A stretch of 64,000 nt of DNA from Alphaproteobacteria bacterium (GCA_028285305.1 JANQPV010000068.1:1-64000); one strand, 5' to 3'. Shown: positions 34,980 to 45,332, counted from the stretch's first letter. The notes: a model not told the origin generated them from the letters alone. Numbers and translations are program-made.

Positions 34980-36701
34980 ATGAATCCCAATTGGCCGGCT
35001 ATGAGCTTTGAAGACACCCATGCGCTCTTATCCGCTGAAGGTTCCCCGTTTGAAGTGGGAATGGAAATGATTCGCGGGGTCGAGACACGCGTTTACAAAC
35101 AAGCGCCGCGATCGCTCAGAGAGCTATATGATCAAGGGCGTCAATGGGGCGATCGCGAAATCCTCATTTACAATGACGAACGCCTGACCAACGACGTTCA
35201 TCACAAGGCGGTCACCAAGTTGGCAACCGCCTTGACCGATCGCTACGGCATCGAAAAAGGTGACCGCGTCACCATCTGCATGCGGAATTATCCCGAATGG
35301 TCGGTTTGCTTTTGGGCCATCGCCAATGTGGGCGGCGTGGTGGTTCCTTTGAACGCTTGGGGACAGGGACCGGAAATCGAATACGGCATCTCGGATTCGG
35401 GATCCAAAGTGGTCATTGTCGATCAAGAACGGCTCGAGCGGTTGCGGCCACACTTGGACAATCTTTCGCTTGAGGGCCTTATTGTCGTTCGTGCGTCGTC
35501 GGATGATGTGTACGGGGCGGACCTGTGGCAGGATGTGGTCGCTTCGGTGAACGGCTATGCGGATTTGCCGGGAGGCGAATTGCCGGATGTGGACTTAGAG
35601 CCGGAAGACCATGCCACGATCTTCTATACCTCGGGGACGACGGGCAAACCCAAGGGCGCTCTGGGCACGCACCGGAACATCGTGACCAACAATATGAGCG
35701 CTGTGTTTACGCGCATCAGAGCGATTCTGCGAGAAGGGGATGCCCTGCCCGACCCCAGTGTGGAACAACCGCAAAAAGGGGCTCTTATCTCGGTTCCATT
35801 CTTTCACGCCACGGGATGTCATTCCATTTTGGTTCCCAGCTACGTGCTGGGGAACAAACTTGTCCTCATGCATCGCTGGGACCCGGGTCATGCCATGCAG
35901 TTGATTCAAGACGAGAAACTCAACTCGTTTGGGGGCGTTCCAGCCATGGTCTGGCAAGTTCTCGAGCACCCGGAGTTTGAGAGATACGATCTTTCGAGCA
36001 TCGAAAGCGTGGGCTATGGTGGCGCGCCCAGCGCCTCTGAACTGGTCACGCGGATTAAGGAGGCCTTTCCTCCGGCTCAGCCGTCCAATGGGTATGGTCT
36101 CACGGAAACCTCAGCCATCACCACGATGAATCTGGGGTCGGACTATGTGAACAAGCCGGAAAGCGCCGGCGTCCCCGTTGCTGTTTGCGAAGTCAAAGTG
36201 GTCGATCTCGAGGGGAACGAAGTCCCGCGCGGCGAGATTGGCGAGATTTGGATTAAGGGCCCCAATGTCGTGGCCGGCTATTGGAACAAGCAGGAGGCGA
36301 CTGAAGAGACGTTTAAGGACGGCTGGCTCCTCACCGGCGATCTCGGGCGCATGGACGATGAAGGCTTCGTGTTTATCCTCGACCGGGCCAAGGACATGCT
36401 TATCCGGGGCGGAGAAAATATCTACTGTGTGGAAGTCGAAGACGCGCTCTACAGCCATCCGGCCGTGATGGATGCGGCCGTTGTCGGTATGCCTCACAAG
36501 GTGCTGGGCGAGGAAGTGGCGGCAGTCGTCCAAGTTGCGCCGGGGCACAATGTCAAGCAGCAGGATCTTCAGTCTCACGTTTCCTCGAAGCTCGCCGCCT
36601 TCAAAGTGCCGATCTACATCGACATTCGCGGCGAGCCCTTACCGCGGAACGCCAACGGCAAGATCTTAAAAAATCAGCTTCGGGACGAAGTGAATAATTA
36701 G
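34980..36701 (+). CDS. AMP-dependent acyl-CoA synthetase/ligase
   Basis: A 573-residue ANL-family enzyme. A3 motif IFYTSGTTGKPKGAL near residue 214, A5 motif NGYGLTETSA near residue 370, A7 motif LTGDLGRMD near residue 450 and the C-terminal Lys in NANGKILKNQLR are all present. It activates a fatty or other carboxylic acid to its CoA thioester in the cytosol or at the membrane. It is divergent from the valine catabolic genes and convergent with the epoxide hydrolase-like gene 6 bp away. Substrate unknown. Confidence 0.93.
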   Translation: MNPNWPAMSFEDTHALLSAEGSPFEVGMEMIRGVETRVYKQAPRSLRELYDQGRQWGDREILIYNDERLTNDVHHKAVTKLATALTDRYGIEKGDRVTICMRNYPEWSVCFWAIANVGGVVVPLNAWGQGPEIEYGISDSGSKVVIVDQERLERLRPHLDNLSLEGLIVVRASSDDVYGADLWQDVVASVNGYADLPGGELPDVDLEPEDHATIFYTSGTTGKPKGALGTHRNIVTNNMSAVFTRIRAILREGDALPDPSVEQPQKGALISVPFFHATGCHSILVPSYVLGNKLVLMHRWDPGHAMQLIQDEKLNSFGGVPAMVWQVLEHPEFERYDLSSIESVGYGGAPSASELVTRIKEAFPPAQPSNGYGLTETSAITTMNLGSDYVNKPESAGVPVAVCEVKVVDLEGNEVPRGEIGEIWIKGPNVVAGYWNKQEATEETFKDGWLLTGDLGRMDDEGFVFILDRAKDMLIRGGENIYCVEVEDALYSHPAVMDAAVVGMPHKVLGEEVAAVVQVAPGHNVKQQDLQSHVSSKLAAFKVPIYIDIRGEPLPRNANGKILKNQLRDEVNN

Positions 36702-36707
36702 TTTTCG

Positions 36708-37664
36708 CTATGTGAGCGGGAACGAGAAATCTCCAGCGGCGGGAACGCGCTGTTCCGTGAGCCACGCTTCTAGCATCTGATTGACGGTATCAGGAGCGTC
36801 TTGCTGCACCCAGTGAGACACGCCCGGCAAGTGGCGCAGTGTCAAATTCTTTACAAAGGTGTCGGTGCCCTCTGTCAGCCGAATATCCAAGGCGATGTCA
36901 TTCTCGCCCCAAATCATCAGCACGGGGATCTCGATGAGGGGAGGTTTGCCTCCATCAAATCCCGTTAGCTTTCCCGAGCCGAAATTGGCCCGGTAGTAAT
37001 TTATCATGGCCGTCGCGCCGCCCGGCCGCAAAACGTTCTCCCGGTAAACGTCAATGACATCCTCGGGAAAGTTGTTCTTGTTGAGCGCGCTGTCTAAAAA
37101 CGCACGGTCAATGGTCCGTGCTTCACTTCGCGTGAGGCCCCACTCAGGAAGGCCTTGAATCTGAAAGAAGATGACGTACCAAGATTTTTTGAGCTGGTAC
37201 CATTTCCGACTGTGCCGGATCGCGACGGCCGGGTGAGGCACGTTCATGACGACGAGGCGATCAATTGGCCGGGTGCGTCGCATGGCGAACTCCCAGGCGA
37301 TAAGGGCGCCCCAATCGTGAGCAAGCAAAACGACTTCTTCCGTTTCAGCGTCCGCCTGCGCCCGATCGATCAGGGCCCCGACATCAGCCAGCAGATTGTC
37401 GATCACATATGCGGCTTTGCCCTCGGGACTCGACGTCTTGCCGTATCCGCGCAAATTGGGAACCCAAACGCGATACCCCAACTCGACCAAACACGGCACT
37501 TGATAGCGCCACGACATCGCGTGTTCGGGAAATCCGTGCAAACAGATTGCGGCTTTGTTTCCCTCTCCGGCAACGGTGACTTCAAACTCAAGCCCGTTGG
37601 CGGCAACCATGCGATCGTCGGCAGCCAAGGCGTGATGCTTCCGCAAATAAGCCGATAGTGTCAT
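36708..37664 (-). CDS. Epoxide hydrolase-like alpha/beta hydrolase
   Basis: A 318-residue alpha/beta hydrolase. The oxyanion segment HGFPEHAMSWRYQ and the nucleophile elbow AHDWGALIAW with Asp as nucleophile fit epoxide hydrolases or haloalkane dehalogenases. PNLRGYGKTS follows the first strand, and the C-terminal IWGENDIALD and SHWVQQDAPD supply the acid and His. Conserved Tyr residues in the cap (around WYVIFFQIQ and NYYRANF) support epoxide hydrolase. It stands alone, convergent with the acyl-CoA synthetase gene and divergent from hemB. Confidence 0.9.
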   Translation of the reverse strand: MTLSAYLRKHHALAADDRMVAANGLEFEVTVAGEGNKAAICLHGFPEHAMSWRYQVPCLVELGYRVWVPNLRGYGKTSSPEGKAAYVIDNLLADVGALIDRAQADAETEEVVLLAHDWGALIAWEFAMRRTRPIDRLVVMNVPHPAVAIRHSRKWYQLKKSWYVIFFQIQGLPEWGLTRSEARTIDRAFLDSALNKNNFPEDVIDVYRENVLRPGGATAMINYYRANFGSGKLTGFDGGKPPLIEIPVLMIWGENDIALDIRLTEGTDTFVKNLTLRHLPGVSHWVQQDAPDTVNQMLEAWLTEQRVPAAGDFSFPLT

Positions 37665-37675
37665 GGGCCACCTGA

Positions 37676-38740
<1,065 letters not shown>

Positions 38741-38815
38741 ATTGGGCCACTCCCGCCAAAAGTGACGTTAAAGTCACGCTTCGTCGCCTCAAAACCCCTA
38801 TTGGCCGCGATTTCG

Positions 38816-38843
38816 TTGACAAAACGCGAATATCTCCTATTTT
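38816..38843 (+). promoter_or_regulatory. Candidate sigma-70-type promoter upstream of the helicase gene
   Basis: TTGACA at 38816-38821 and TATTTT at 38838-38843 are separated by 16 bases. The pair lies 108 bp before the RhlE-like start in a 211-bp intergenic region. An imperfect inverted repeat AGTGAC/GTCAC sits just upstream near 38760-38777. This is a sequence match only. Confidence 0.45.
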
Positions 38844-38951
38844 GCGCCGCATCAAGCGGGCGTAATGCCCCTGCCGTGACCATGAGGCTAGGCCGGCGTA
38901 AGCTGTGAAACCCATCCTGAGTGATCGGTAGCCACCAAACAATGATGCTGC

Positions 38952-40271
38952 ATGACATTTAAAGATCTCAATCTTTCCGCCGAATTGCTGCGGGCCGTCG
39001 AGGAAGCCGGCTACAGCGATCCTACCCCGATACAACAACAAGCCATTCCTGCCGCCCTGTCCGGGCGCGATGTGCTGGGAATAGCGCAGACCGGTACGGG
39101 AAAGACCGCGTCCTTCACCTTGCCACTCATCGAGTTTTTGTCTCAGGGCCGCGCCAAAGCGAGGATGCCGCGCTGTGTGATTTTAACCCCGACGCGGGAA
39201 TTGGCGGCGCAAGTTTCTGAGAGTTTTGAGAAATACGGCAAGAATCACAAATTGACGATGGCGCTCCTGATTGGGGGTGTCTCGTTTGAGGACCAGGAGC
39301 GCCTTTTGGATCGCGGCGTGGATGTGCTCATCGTAACTCCGGGACGACTGTTGGACCATTTTGAGCGCGGACGCGTTCTTCTGTCCGGCGTTCAGTTCAT
39401 GGTCGTGGACGAGGCCGATCGAATGCTCGATATGGGCTTCATTCCCGATATCGAACGCATCTTCAAACTGACGCCGTTTACGCGTCAGACGCTGTTCTTT
39501 TCCGCAACGATGCCGCCGGAGATCGACCGCATCACAAGTACGTTTTTGCAGAACCCGGTGCGTATCGAGGTGGCCCGGCCATCGACCGTCGTCGATACGA
39601 TTACCCAGTGGCGCATTGACTGCCCGAAGGAATTCAAAGCGAAACGCGACGTGCTGCGCAATTTGCTTCGTGAGGAGAATGTCAGCAACGGTATCATCTT
39701 TTGCAATCGCAAAAAGGACGTCGACATCGTTTGCAAGTCTCTGCAGAAGCACGGATTTGCGGCCGGCGCGATCCATGGGGACCTAGACCAATCCGTGCGC
39801 ATGGCGACTTTGGATCAGTTCAAAGACGGTACCTGTCAATACCTGGTTGCCAGCGATGTTGCCGCACGTGGCCTTGACATCCCAGACGTCTCTCACGTGA
39901 TTAATTTTGACGTACCGACCCATGCGGAAGATTATGTCCACCGGATCGGCCGGACGGGGCGTGCGGGCAAACAAGGATGTGCTTACACCCTGAGCAGCAA
40001 GGCCGAGGCCAAGTATCTGGAGGCCATCGAGAAAGAGACGGGCCACCGCCTCGAAGAAAAGAAGTTCGAGTTTTCCAAGCAGCTTGACCAGCGTGAAGAG
40101 ACGGAGGATCCTTCCAGCAAAGGCGGCGGAAAGAAAAGAAACAAGCGCGGCTCGGGGCGGTCAAAAGAGACCGAACCCAGAGAGCCCATAGTCGGATTGG
40201 GAGAGCACACCCCCGCTTTCCTGTTGCGCCCGGCGCCCGTTTCCTCCTCCAAGTCAAAGAAGGTCGCTTAA
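38952..40271 (+). CDS. DEAD-box RNA helicase, RhlE-like
   Basis: A 439-residue ATP-dependent RNA helicase. All core motifs are seen in order: the Q motif PTPIQQQAIP, motif I AQTGTGKT, motif Ia PTRELAAQV, motif II VVDEADRMLDMGF, motif III SAT, motif V ARGLDIP and motif VI HRIGRTGRAG. The C-terminal 70 residues are basic and low-complexity (GGGKKRNKRGSGRSK), typical of RhlE-type tails that bind RNA. It likely acts in ribosome assembly or RNA decay, especially in the cold. It is convergent with the aldehyde dehydrogenase gene. Confidence 0.93.
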   Translation: MTFKDLNLSAELLRAVEEAGYSDPTPIQQQAIPAALSGRDVLGIAQTGTGKTASFTLPLIEFLSQGRAKARMPRCVILTPTRELAAQVSESFEKYGKNHKLTMALLIGGVSFEDQERLLDRGVDVLIVTPGRLLDHFERGRVLLSGVQFMVVDEADRMLDMGFIPDIERIFKLTPFTRQTLFFSATMPPEIDRITSTFLQNPVRIEVARPSTVVDTITQWRIDCPKEFKAKRDVLRNLLREENVSNGIIFCNRKKDVDIVCKSLQKHGFAAGAIHGDLDQSVRMATLDQFKDGTCQYLVASDVAARGLDIPDVSHVINFDVPTHAEDYVHRIGRTGRAGKQGCAYTLSSKAEAKYLEAIEKETGHRLEEKKFEFSKQLDQREETEDPSSKGGGKKRNKRGSGRSKETEPREPIVGLGEHTPAFLLRPAPVSSSKSKKVA

Positions 40272-40313
40272 GCTGGTTCCAGCTCGAATGCGCGATCTCT
40301 GCTCTAATCTCGT

Positions 40314-41834
40314 TTACCGTGCGACTTGCTTGCCGACAAAGTCCTTGAACTTTTCTGTGTACGGAGGACGGATCATATCCATCAGTTCACGCGACGTTTG
40401 CCGGTATATGGCCTTTGCGTGACTGAATGTTTTGAAGCCGTCTCGCCCATGATACGCACCCATGCCGCTGGGGCCAACACCGCCAAACGGCAGGTCCTCC
40501 TGGCCCACATGCATGATGACATCATTTACGGTAACGCCGCCTGAGGTCGTGTGACTGAGCACTTTGTCGTGTTCGACCGAGCTCGCATCCCCGAAGTAAT
40601 AGAGACCCAACGGCCTGGGATGATCATTGATGTAATCGATCGCTTCATCCACCCGGCTGTAAGTCTTCACCGGCATGATGGGGCCAAATATTTCGTCCTG
40701 CATAATGGTCATATCATCAGTCGGGTTCACGATCAGATGCGGTGCGATCTTATGATGTTCTTGTTGGGACAAGTCTTCATTGGCCGGATTGATTTCGATG
40801 ACTTCGGCGCCCTTTGAACGCGCGTCCTCCAGATATCCCATGATCCGGTCATAGTGGCGTTGATTAACAACCGAGGTGTAATCGGGATTGTCCTTCAAGG
40901 TCGGGTATAGTTTGCGTGTGGCCGTCTGCGCGGCGCTGACAAATGCATCGGCCTTTCCCTCCGGGACGAAGGTATAGTCAGGGGCCAAACAAATCTGGCC
41001 CGCGTTCAATAACTTGCCCGCCATAATCCGGGTTCCCGCGACATCCACATCGGCCGTTTCGGACACGATGACCGGCGATTTGCCGCCCAGTTCCAGCGTT
41101 ACGGGCACGAGATTTTCGGATGCGGCCCGCATCACATGTTTGGCCACAGACGTGGCACCGGTAAACAACATGTGGTCGAACGGAAGCCTCGAGAATGCCG
41201 CTCCCACTTCCGGACCGCCCGTGACCACCGCAACTTCGTCTTCGTCATAGACTTCACGAATGAGCCGCGCCATGGCTTCGGACGTTGCAGGCGTATACTC
41301 AGACGGCTTGATCATTGTGCGATTGCCGGCGGCAAAGATACCCGCTAAAGGCGTAAACGTGAGATTAACCGGAAAATTCCAAGGACTGATCACACCGATG
41401 GTGCCAAGGGGCTGGTACCGGATGTAAGCTCGCGACCCCAGGAGCCCCAAAGGAAACTGCACAGAACGGCGCTCATCTTTCACCCAAGAGGCCAGGTGCT
41501 TCTTGGCGTGTTTGAGTGCGGCAATCGAGCCCGCGATATCGGTGAACATGGACTGGTCCTTGGAGCGGTGTCCAAAATCGCTACACATTGCATCAACGAA
41601 CTCGTCTGCGTGGTCGACCAGGAGACCGATCGCACGGTCCAGCCAATCCTTGCGACGCTCAACGCGGGGCGGACCGTCAGCAATGTGCGCTTTGTGCTGG
41701 CGCTCCAGAATCGACAACATTGCGGCTTCAACCGAGTCGTTTGCCGAACTCCCATTGGCTTTTTGGCTGGACACTGAGGGCCCTGGCTCCGGGGCGATCG
41801 GATTGGTTTGAGATTGTTCAGGCTCCATGGTCAT
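40314..41834 (-). CDS. Aldehyde dehydrogenase, coniferyl-aldehyde dehydrogenase-like
   Basis: A 506-residue NAD(P)-dependent aldehyde dehydrogenase with an unusual Ser/Pro-rich N-terminal extension (about 30 residues). Core motifs are SPWNFPVNLTFTPLAGIFAAGNR, TLELGGKSPVIV with the catalytic Glu, NAGQICLAPDY with the catalytic Cys, and EIFGPIMPV. The NAGQICLAPDY form and the C-terminal SGMGAYHGRDGFKTFSH are typical of coniferyl-aldehyde dehydrogenases and the long-chain fatty aldehyde group. Fatty aldehyde oxidation would fit the surrounding lipid genes; this is inference. Confidence 0.9.
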   Translation of the reverse strand: MTMEPEQSQTNPIAPEPGPSVSSQKANGSSANDSVEAAMLSILERQHKAHIADGPPRVERRKDWLDRAIGLLVDHADEFVDAMCSDFGHRSKDQSMFTDIAGSIAALKHAKKHLASWVKDERRSVQFPLGLLGSRAYIRYQPLGTIGVISPWNFPVNLTFTPLAGIFAAGNRTMIKPSEYTPATSEAMARLIREVYDEDEVAVVTGGPEVGAAFSRLPFDHMLFTGATSVAKHVMRAASENLVPVTLELGGKSPVIVSETADVDVAGTRIMAGKLLNAGQICLAPDYTFVPEGKADAFVSAAQTATRKLYPTLKDNPDYTSVVNQRHYDRIMGYLEDARSKGAEVIEINPANEDLSQQEHHKIAPHLIVNPTDDMTIMQDEIFGPIMPVKTYSRVDEAIDYINDHPRPLGLYYFGDASSVEHDKVLSHTTSGGVTVNDVIMHVGQEDLPFGGVGPSGMGAYHGRDGFKTFSHAKAIYRQTSRELMDMIRPPYTEKFKDFVGKQVAR

Positions 41835-42039
41835 GGTGGCTTCCTTCTCGGTGAAACGTAAAGACTTTCTTAGCGGCTGTGATGGCAGCTCTACTCATAA
41901 TTGCAAGCAGCCGCAGCCCGCGACTCAATATCTAAGAACCTGGCACTATTCCTACTAATTCTTGAGGCGTTTACCAGTTTTTTTCGAAATTCTTCTACGC
42001 TGAAAATCGCGTCAAGTCGTTGTCCATGTGGAGTTCGTA

Positions 42040-43113
42040 ATGCACTACTTAGAAGATTTCATGGTAGCCAAAGAGTATGGCCAACAAACCTTTGAAAAGC
42101 TGGTCGAACTCAACATTGCGCCCACTCCACAAAACTTTGAAATCTGGTACAGCTGGGTCTCCAACCGCATTCCAAAATTGAAGAAAGACCTTGACGCCCT
42201 TATCGCGAGCAACCTTCCCTATACCGAAAACGTCGCGAATGAACTCTATGAGCAATATTTCGTAAGCAACGCCGAAGCGAGTGCGACCGTGCTTGAGGTT
42301 GGCGACCGCCTGCAAATCCAGTTGGACGCCATGATGGAGAATATCGCATCAGCAACCGCAGACACGTCTGCCTATGGTTCGACCCTCGCCGAAGCGGGCG
42401 GCCAGCTTGCCAAATTGCAGGACGGCGAAGGCGCGGCTTCTATGATCGAAACGCTGGTGACGGCCACTCATAAGATGCAGTCACGGACTGCGGAGTTGGA
42501 AAAGCGTCTGGAGGACTCAAACAACGAAGTCAAAGACCTCCGATCAGATTTGGATACCATTCGAAAAGAAGCCCTTACCGACCAGCTCACTGCACTTCCG
42601 AATCGGAAAGCGTTCGATCAGGTCATGCAGAACGAAACGGCCCGAGCGCTCGAAAGCAAATCCGATTTGTGCCTACTGTTTACCGATATTGATCACTTCA
42701 AGAAATTCAACGACACTTGGGGCCACCAAACGGGCGACAATGTTCTGCGCCTGGTTGCCCGTACTCTGCAAAACAATACCAAGGGTCAAGACACGCCTGC
42801 CCGATATGGGGGCGAAGAATTTGCCGTTGTTCTTCCCAACACGGACATCGTAAATGCTGAGAAGCTGGCTGACCAATTGCGTACGAGCGTGAAATCAAAA
42901 AAGCTCCAACGTAAATCCACCGGTGAAGACTTGGGCAATGTCACTATCTCCATCGGGGTTGCACAATATAAACCCGGTGAGCCCGTAGAGGATTTTGTTC
43001 ACCGGGCGGACACATGTCTGTACGCAGCCAAGCGCGCCGGACGGGATCGGGTGATCTGCGAAGGCGCCGAAGAACTCGGTCTCGTGGAAGACCTAAAGAA
43101 AGGGGCGGCCTAA
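42040..43113 (+). CDS. GGDEF-domain diguanylate cyclase
   Basis: A 357-residue protein that makes cyclic di-GMP. The N-terminal 150 residues are helical and unrecognised (starting HYLEDFMVAKEYGQQTFEKL), followed by a coiled-coil linker and a GGDEF domain from about residue 185: DQLTALPNRKAFDQ, FTDIDHFKKFND and the active site ARYGGEEFAVVLP. The residues five positions before GGEEF read KGQD, so the usual inhibitory RxxD site is only partly kept (Lys for Arg). No transmembrane segment is seen, so it is probably cytosolic. The ATG at 42040 is preferred over the GTG at 42028. Confidence 0.92.
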   Translation: MHYLEDFMVAKEYGQQTFEKLVELNIAPTPQNFEIWYSWVSNRIPKLKKDLDALIASNLPYTENVANELYEQYFVSNAEASATVLEVGDRLQIQLDAMMENIASATADTSAYGSTLAEAGGQLAKLQDGEGAASMIETLVTATHKMQSRTAELEKRLEDSNNEVKDLRSDLDTIRKEALTDQLTALPNRKAFDQVMQNETARALESKSDLCLLFTDIDHFKKFNDTWGHQTGDNVLRLVARTLQNNTKGQDTPARYGGEEFAVVLPNTDIVNAEKLADQLRTSVKSKKLQRKSTGEDLGNVTISIGVAQYKPGEPVEDFVHRADTCLYAAKRAGRDRVICEGAEELGLVEDLKKGAA

Positions 43114-43220
43114 TCTCGCGTAGAGGTTCGGCCTGGGGTCCGCCGGACTGTGTGCTGCGCGTGTTAAATGGATCGTGCCGCTAACTGCTGCTTGAAATGA
43201 CCATTCCCAGATCGTATTTG

Positions 43221-43241
43221 TTGATAGTAATTAGCTATCAA
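43221..43241 (+). promoter_or_regulatory. OxyR-like/LysR-type binding site
   Basis: TTGATAG-N7-CTATCAA is a perfect inverted repeat located 28 bp before the OxyR-like start codon. Inside it is ATAG-N7-CTAT, which matches half of the OxyR consensus pattern (ATAG-N7-CTAT). Further ATAG units follow at 43241-43244 and 43248-43251. Its position is compatible with autoregulation. Confidence 0.6.
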
Positions 43242-43268
43242 TAGCCAATAGATTTGGGAGGTTCTTCT

Positions 43269-44204
43269 ATGGCTGATCAAGCTTTACCCACAATCCGGCA
43301 GCTCAGATACTTAACAGCGATCGCGGAGACCAAGCACTTTCGCCGAGCTGCCGAGCTTATGGGTGTCAGCCAGCCTTCGCTCAGCGCTCAACTGCAAACC
43401 CTGGAAGAGCTTCTTGGTGCGCGCCTCGTGGAAAGAAGCCGCGCGGGCGTCGCGCTGACGCCTTTGGGTCGCGAAGTTGTTGAGCGGTCCAATATCGTGC
43501 TTGAAGAGGTTCAGGGTATTGTCGATTTTGCCTCCGTCGCCAGCCATGGCCTCACTGGCACTATTCGTTTGGGGGCAAAGCCCACTCTAGGCCCTTATCT
43601 CCTACCCCATGTGGTGGCTCGGCTGCATCGCCGGCACAAAGACCTAAAGCTCTATGTGCGAGAGAGTTCACCTCGGGAATTGGAGCAAGAGCTCAATGCC
43701 GGACTTCACGATCTCATTCTCGCTCAATTGCCAATCGTGGGACAAGACTTCGTTACCGAGAGCCTCTTTCGCGAGCCTCTCTTCCTGGCGATGGCATCGG
43801 ACCATCCACTTGCTGCCAAAACCGAAGTCACCGCATCCGACCTTAAAGGCCTCGGCGTGCTTTCGCTGAGCCCGCAATACCACCTCTATGACCAGATCGC
43901 GACACTGTGCGACAGTTTTGGTGCCTCGCTGCTGCGAGACTATGAGGGAACGAGTCTCGATGCGCTTCGTCAAATGGTCGGCATGGGAATGGGCGTTACT
44001 TTTTTGCCCGCGCTTTATGTGCAAACTGAGATTCCGGCCCGCGGCGATGTTGTCGTGAAACGCCTCAAAGGAAGAGACATATACAGGGTTTGTGGATTGG
44101 CTTGGCGCAAGTCTGCGGGGAGAGTCGCTGCCTATCACCAAATAGCCGAGATCATGAAAGACGTAGCGTCTAAACGCTTCAAGGATTTGCGCGTCGAAGC
44201 CTGA
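43269..44204 (+). CDS. LysR-family regulator, OxyR-like without the peroxidatic cysteine
   Basis: A 311-residue LysR regulator. The N-terminal helix-turn-helix reads RQLRYLTAIAETKHFRRAAELMGVSQPSLSAQLQTLEELLG (residues 10-50), close to OxyR. The C-terminal domain follows the OxyR pattern, including SLDALRQMV and the VTFLPAL segment. OxyR's peroxidatic Cys position (C-L-R-D-Q) reads H-L-Y-D-Q here (His205), while the resolving-Cys position is kept as Cys214. The classical disulfide switch is therefore absent. The ATG at 43269 has GGGAGG upstream. A sodium-channel operon starts 107 bp downstream on the same strand. Confidence 0.88.
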   Translation: MADQALPTIRQLRYLTAIAETKHFRRAAELMGVSQPSLSAQLQTLEELLGARLVERSRAGVALTPLGREVVERSNIVLEEVQGIVDFASVASHGLTGTIRLGAKPTLGPYLLPHVVARLHRRHKDLKLYVRESSPRELEQELNAGLHDLILAQLPIVGQDFVTESLFREPLFLAMASDHPLAAKTEVTASDLKGLGVLSLSPQYHLYDQIATLCDSFGASLLRDYEGTSLDALRQMVGMGMGVTFLPALYVQTEIPARGDVVVKRLKGRDIYRVCGLAWRKSAGRVAAYHQIAEIMKDVASKRFKDLRVEA

Positions 44205-44311
44205 CGCGTCCTTCCATTCTATTTTCCTATCAAACTTTCGTTAATGATCGCATTTACATACCTCTCGGCTCTCCTATTTCTTGGTATGCAAGAAAAAAGT
44301 CGAGGTCTGAA

Positions 44312-44452
44312 ATGAGTTTGGTATTCGCCGCGCTAGCGATCATTGCTCTGTACGCTCTTTCTATTTGGTACGGGTCGCATACCGTTCGAAAATCCCGTGT
44401 GCCCGTCCGGGTACAAACTCAACCGCGCCGACAGATAGGCCGCTCCGGATAA
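44312..44452 (+). CDS. 46-residue single-pass membrane protein upstream of the sodium channel
   Basis: A short gene with one hydrophobic helix (residues 2-20, VFAALAIIALYALSIWY) and a strongly basic C-terminal tail (HTVRKSRVPVRV, PRRQIGR). A GAGG site precedes the ATG. The stop codon is one base before the channel start (TAA-A-ATG), so the two are almost certainly co-transcribed and coupled. The topology suggests an inner membrane peptide with a cytosolic basic tail. No family recognised; it may assist the channel (inference). Confidence 0.65.
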   Translation: MSLVFAALAIIALYALSIWYGSHTVRKSRVPVRVQTQPRRQIGRSG

Positions 44453-44453
44453 A

Positions 44454-45332
44454 ATGACCAACCTTGGCTTCGGAGTGAGTGCCGGAGCCAAGGCCACCCT
44501 CTCCGCGCTTCGAGCAAAACTCAGACACATACTGGAAAGCCCCTATGCTGCGGGCTTTATCACCAGTGTAATTCTCATAAATGCCGTTGTTCTGGGGCTT
44601 GAAACCTGGCCTGCGGCGATGAACGCTGCCGGACCCGCTCTGCTGCTTGCCGACCAAATCGCCCTGTCGATATTCGTGGTCGAGCTCACTTTGAAAATAT
44701 TTGCTTTTGGTCCCGGTTTCTTTCGAAAGGGTTGGAACCTTTTTGATTTTGCTCTGGTGAGTTTGGCACTCCTGCCGGCAACGCATTCTTTCTCGGCTCT
44801 GCGGGCATTGAGAATCCTGCGCGCCTTCCGGCTTATTTCAACCATTCCGCAACTTCGGCGGGTCGTTGAATCACTCCTGTCGGCTCTGCCTGGGATGGGC
44901 GCGGTCATGGTCCTTCTCGCTCTCGTATTTTACGTCTCTGCGGTTTTGGCAACGAAGATGTTCGCAGCGGAGTTTCCGGAATGGTTCGGATCCATTGGCG
45001 CCTCACTCTACTCTCTCTTCCAGATCATGACGCTTGAGAGCTGGTCCATGGGGATCGTCCGGCCGGTCATGCAAGAATACCCCTGGGCCTGGGCGTTCTT
45101 TGTACCCTTTATTGTCGTGACAAGTCTCACCGTACTGAACTTATTCATCGCACTGATCGTAAGCGCATTACAAGAACAGGATACAAGCCGATCCGTGCCG
45201 CACGAGAATGCGGGACGCGAAGACGGCCTAAAGCAAGACATTGAGGCGCTCTCAGTGAAGGTGAGCGAACTGCAAGAAGAAATCGCGAAAATGCGTCTTC
45301 AGCTTGACGGCTCTGGATCGGGTACATCATGA
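44454..45332 (+). CDS. Bacterial voltage-gated sodium channel (NaChBac/NavMs type)
   Basis: A 292-residue single-domain six-helix ion channel. S4 is near residues 113-137 with regularly spaced Arg (ALRALRILRAFRLIS), the selectivity filter TLESWSM is at residues 193-199, S6 is about 215-240 and a C-terminal coiled coil spans about 259-285 (ALSVKVSELQEEIAKMRL). The filter TLESW defines Na+-selective bacterial channels that assemble as homotetramers. It is the middle gene of an operon with a 46-residue membrane peptide and an unknown multi-pass protein that overlaps its stop by four bases. Confidence 0.94.
   Translation: MTNLGFGVSAGAKATLSALRAKLRHILESPYAAGFITSVILINAVVLGLETWPAAMNAAGPALLLADQIALSIFVVELTLKIFAFGPGFFRKGWNLFDFALVSLALLPATHSFSALRALRILRAFRLISTIPQLRRVVESLLSALPGMGAVMVLLALVFYVSAVLATKMFAAEFPEWFGSIGASLYSLFQIMTLESWSMGIVRPVMQEYPWAWAFFVPFIVVTSLTVLNLFIALIVSALQEQDTSRSVPHENAGREDGLKQDIEALSVKVSELQEEIAKMRLQLDGSGSGTS

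Noticed and set aside
38741-38951. Inverted repeat after hemB as a rho-independent terminator
   Set aside because: The GTGAC/GTCAC stem is short and no T-run follows; it is left as a weak inverted repeat.
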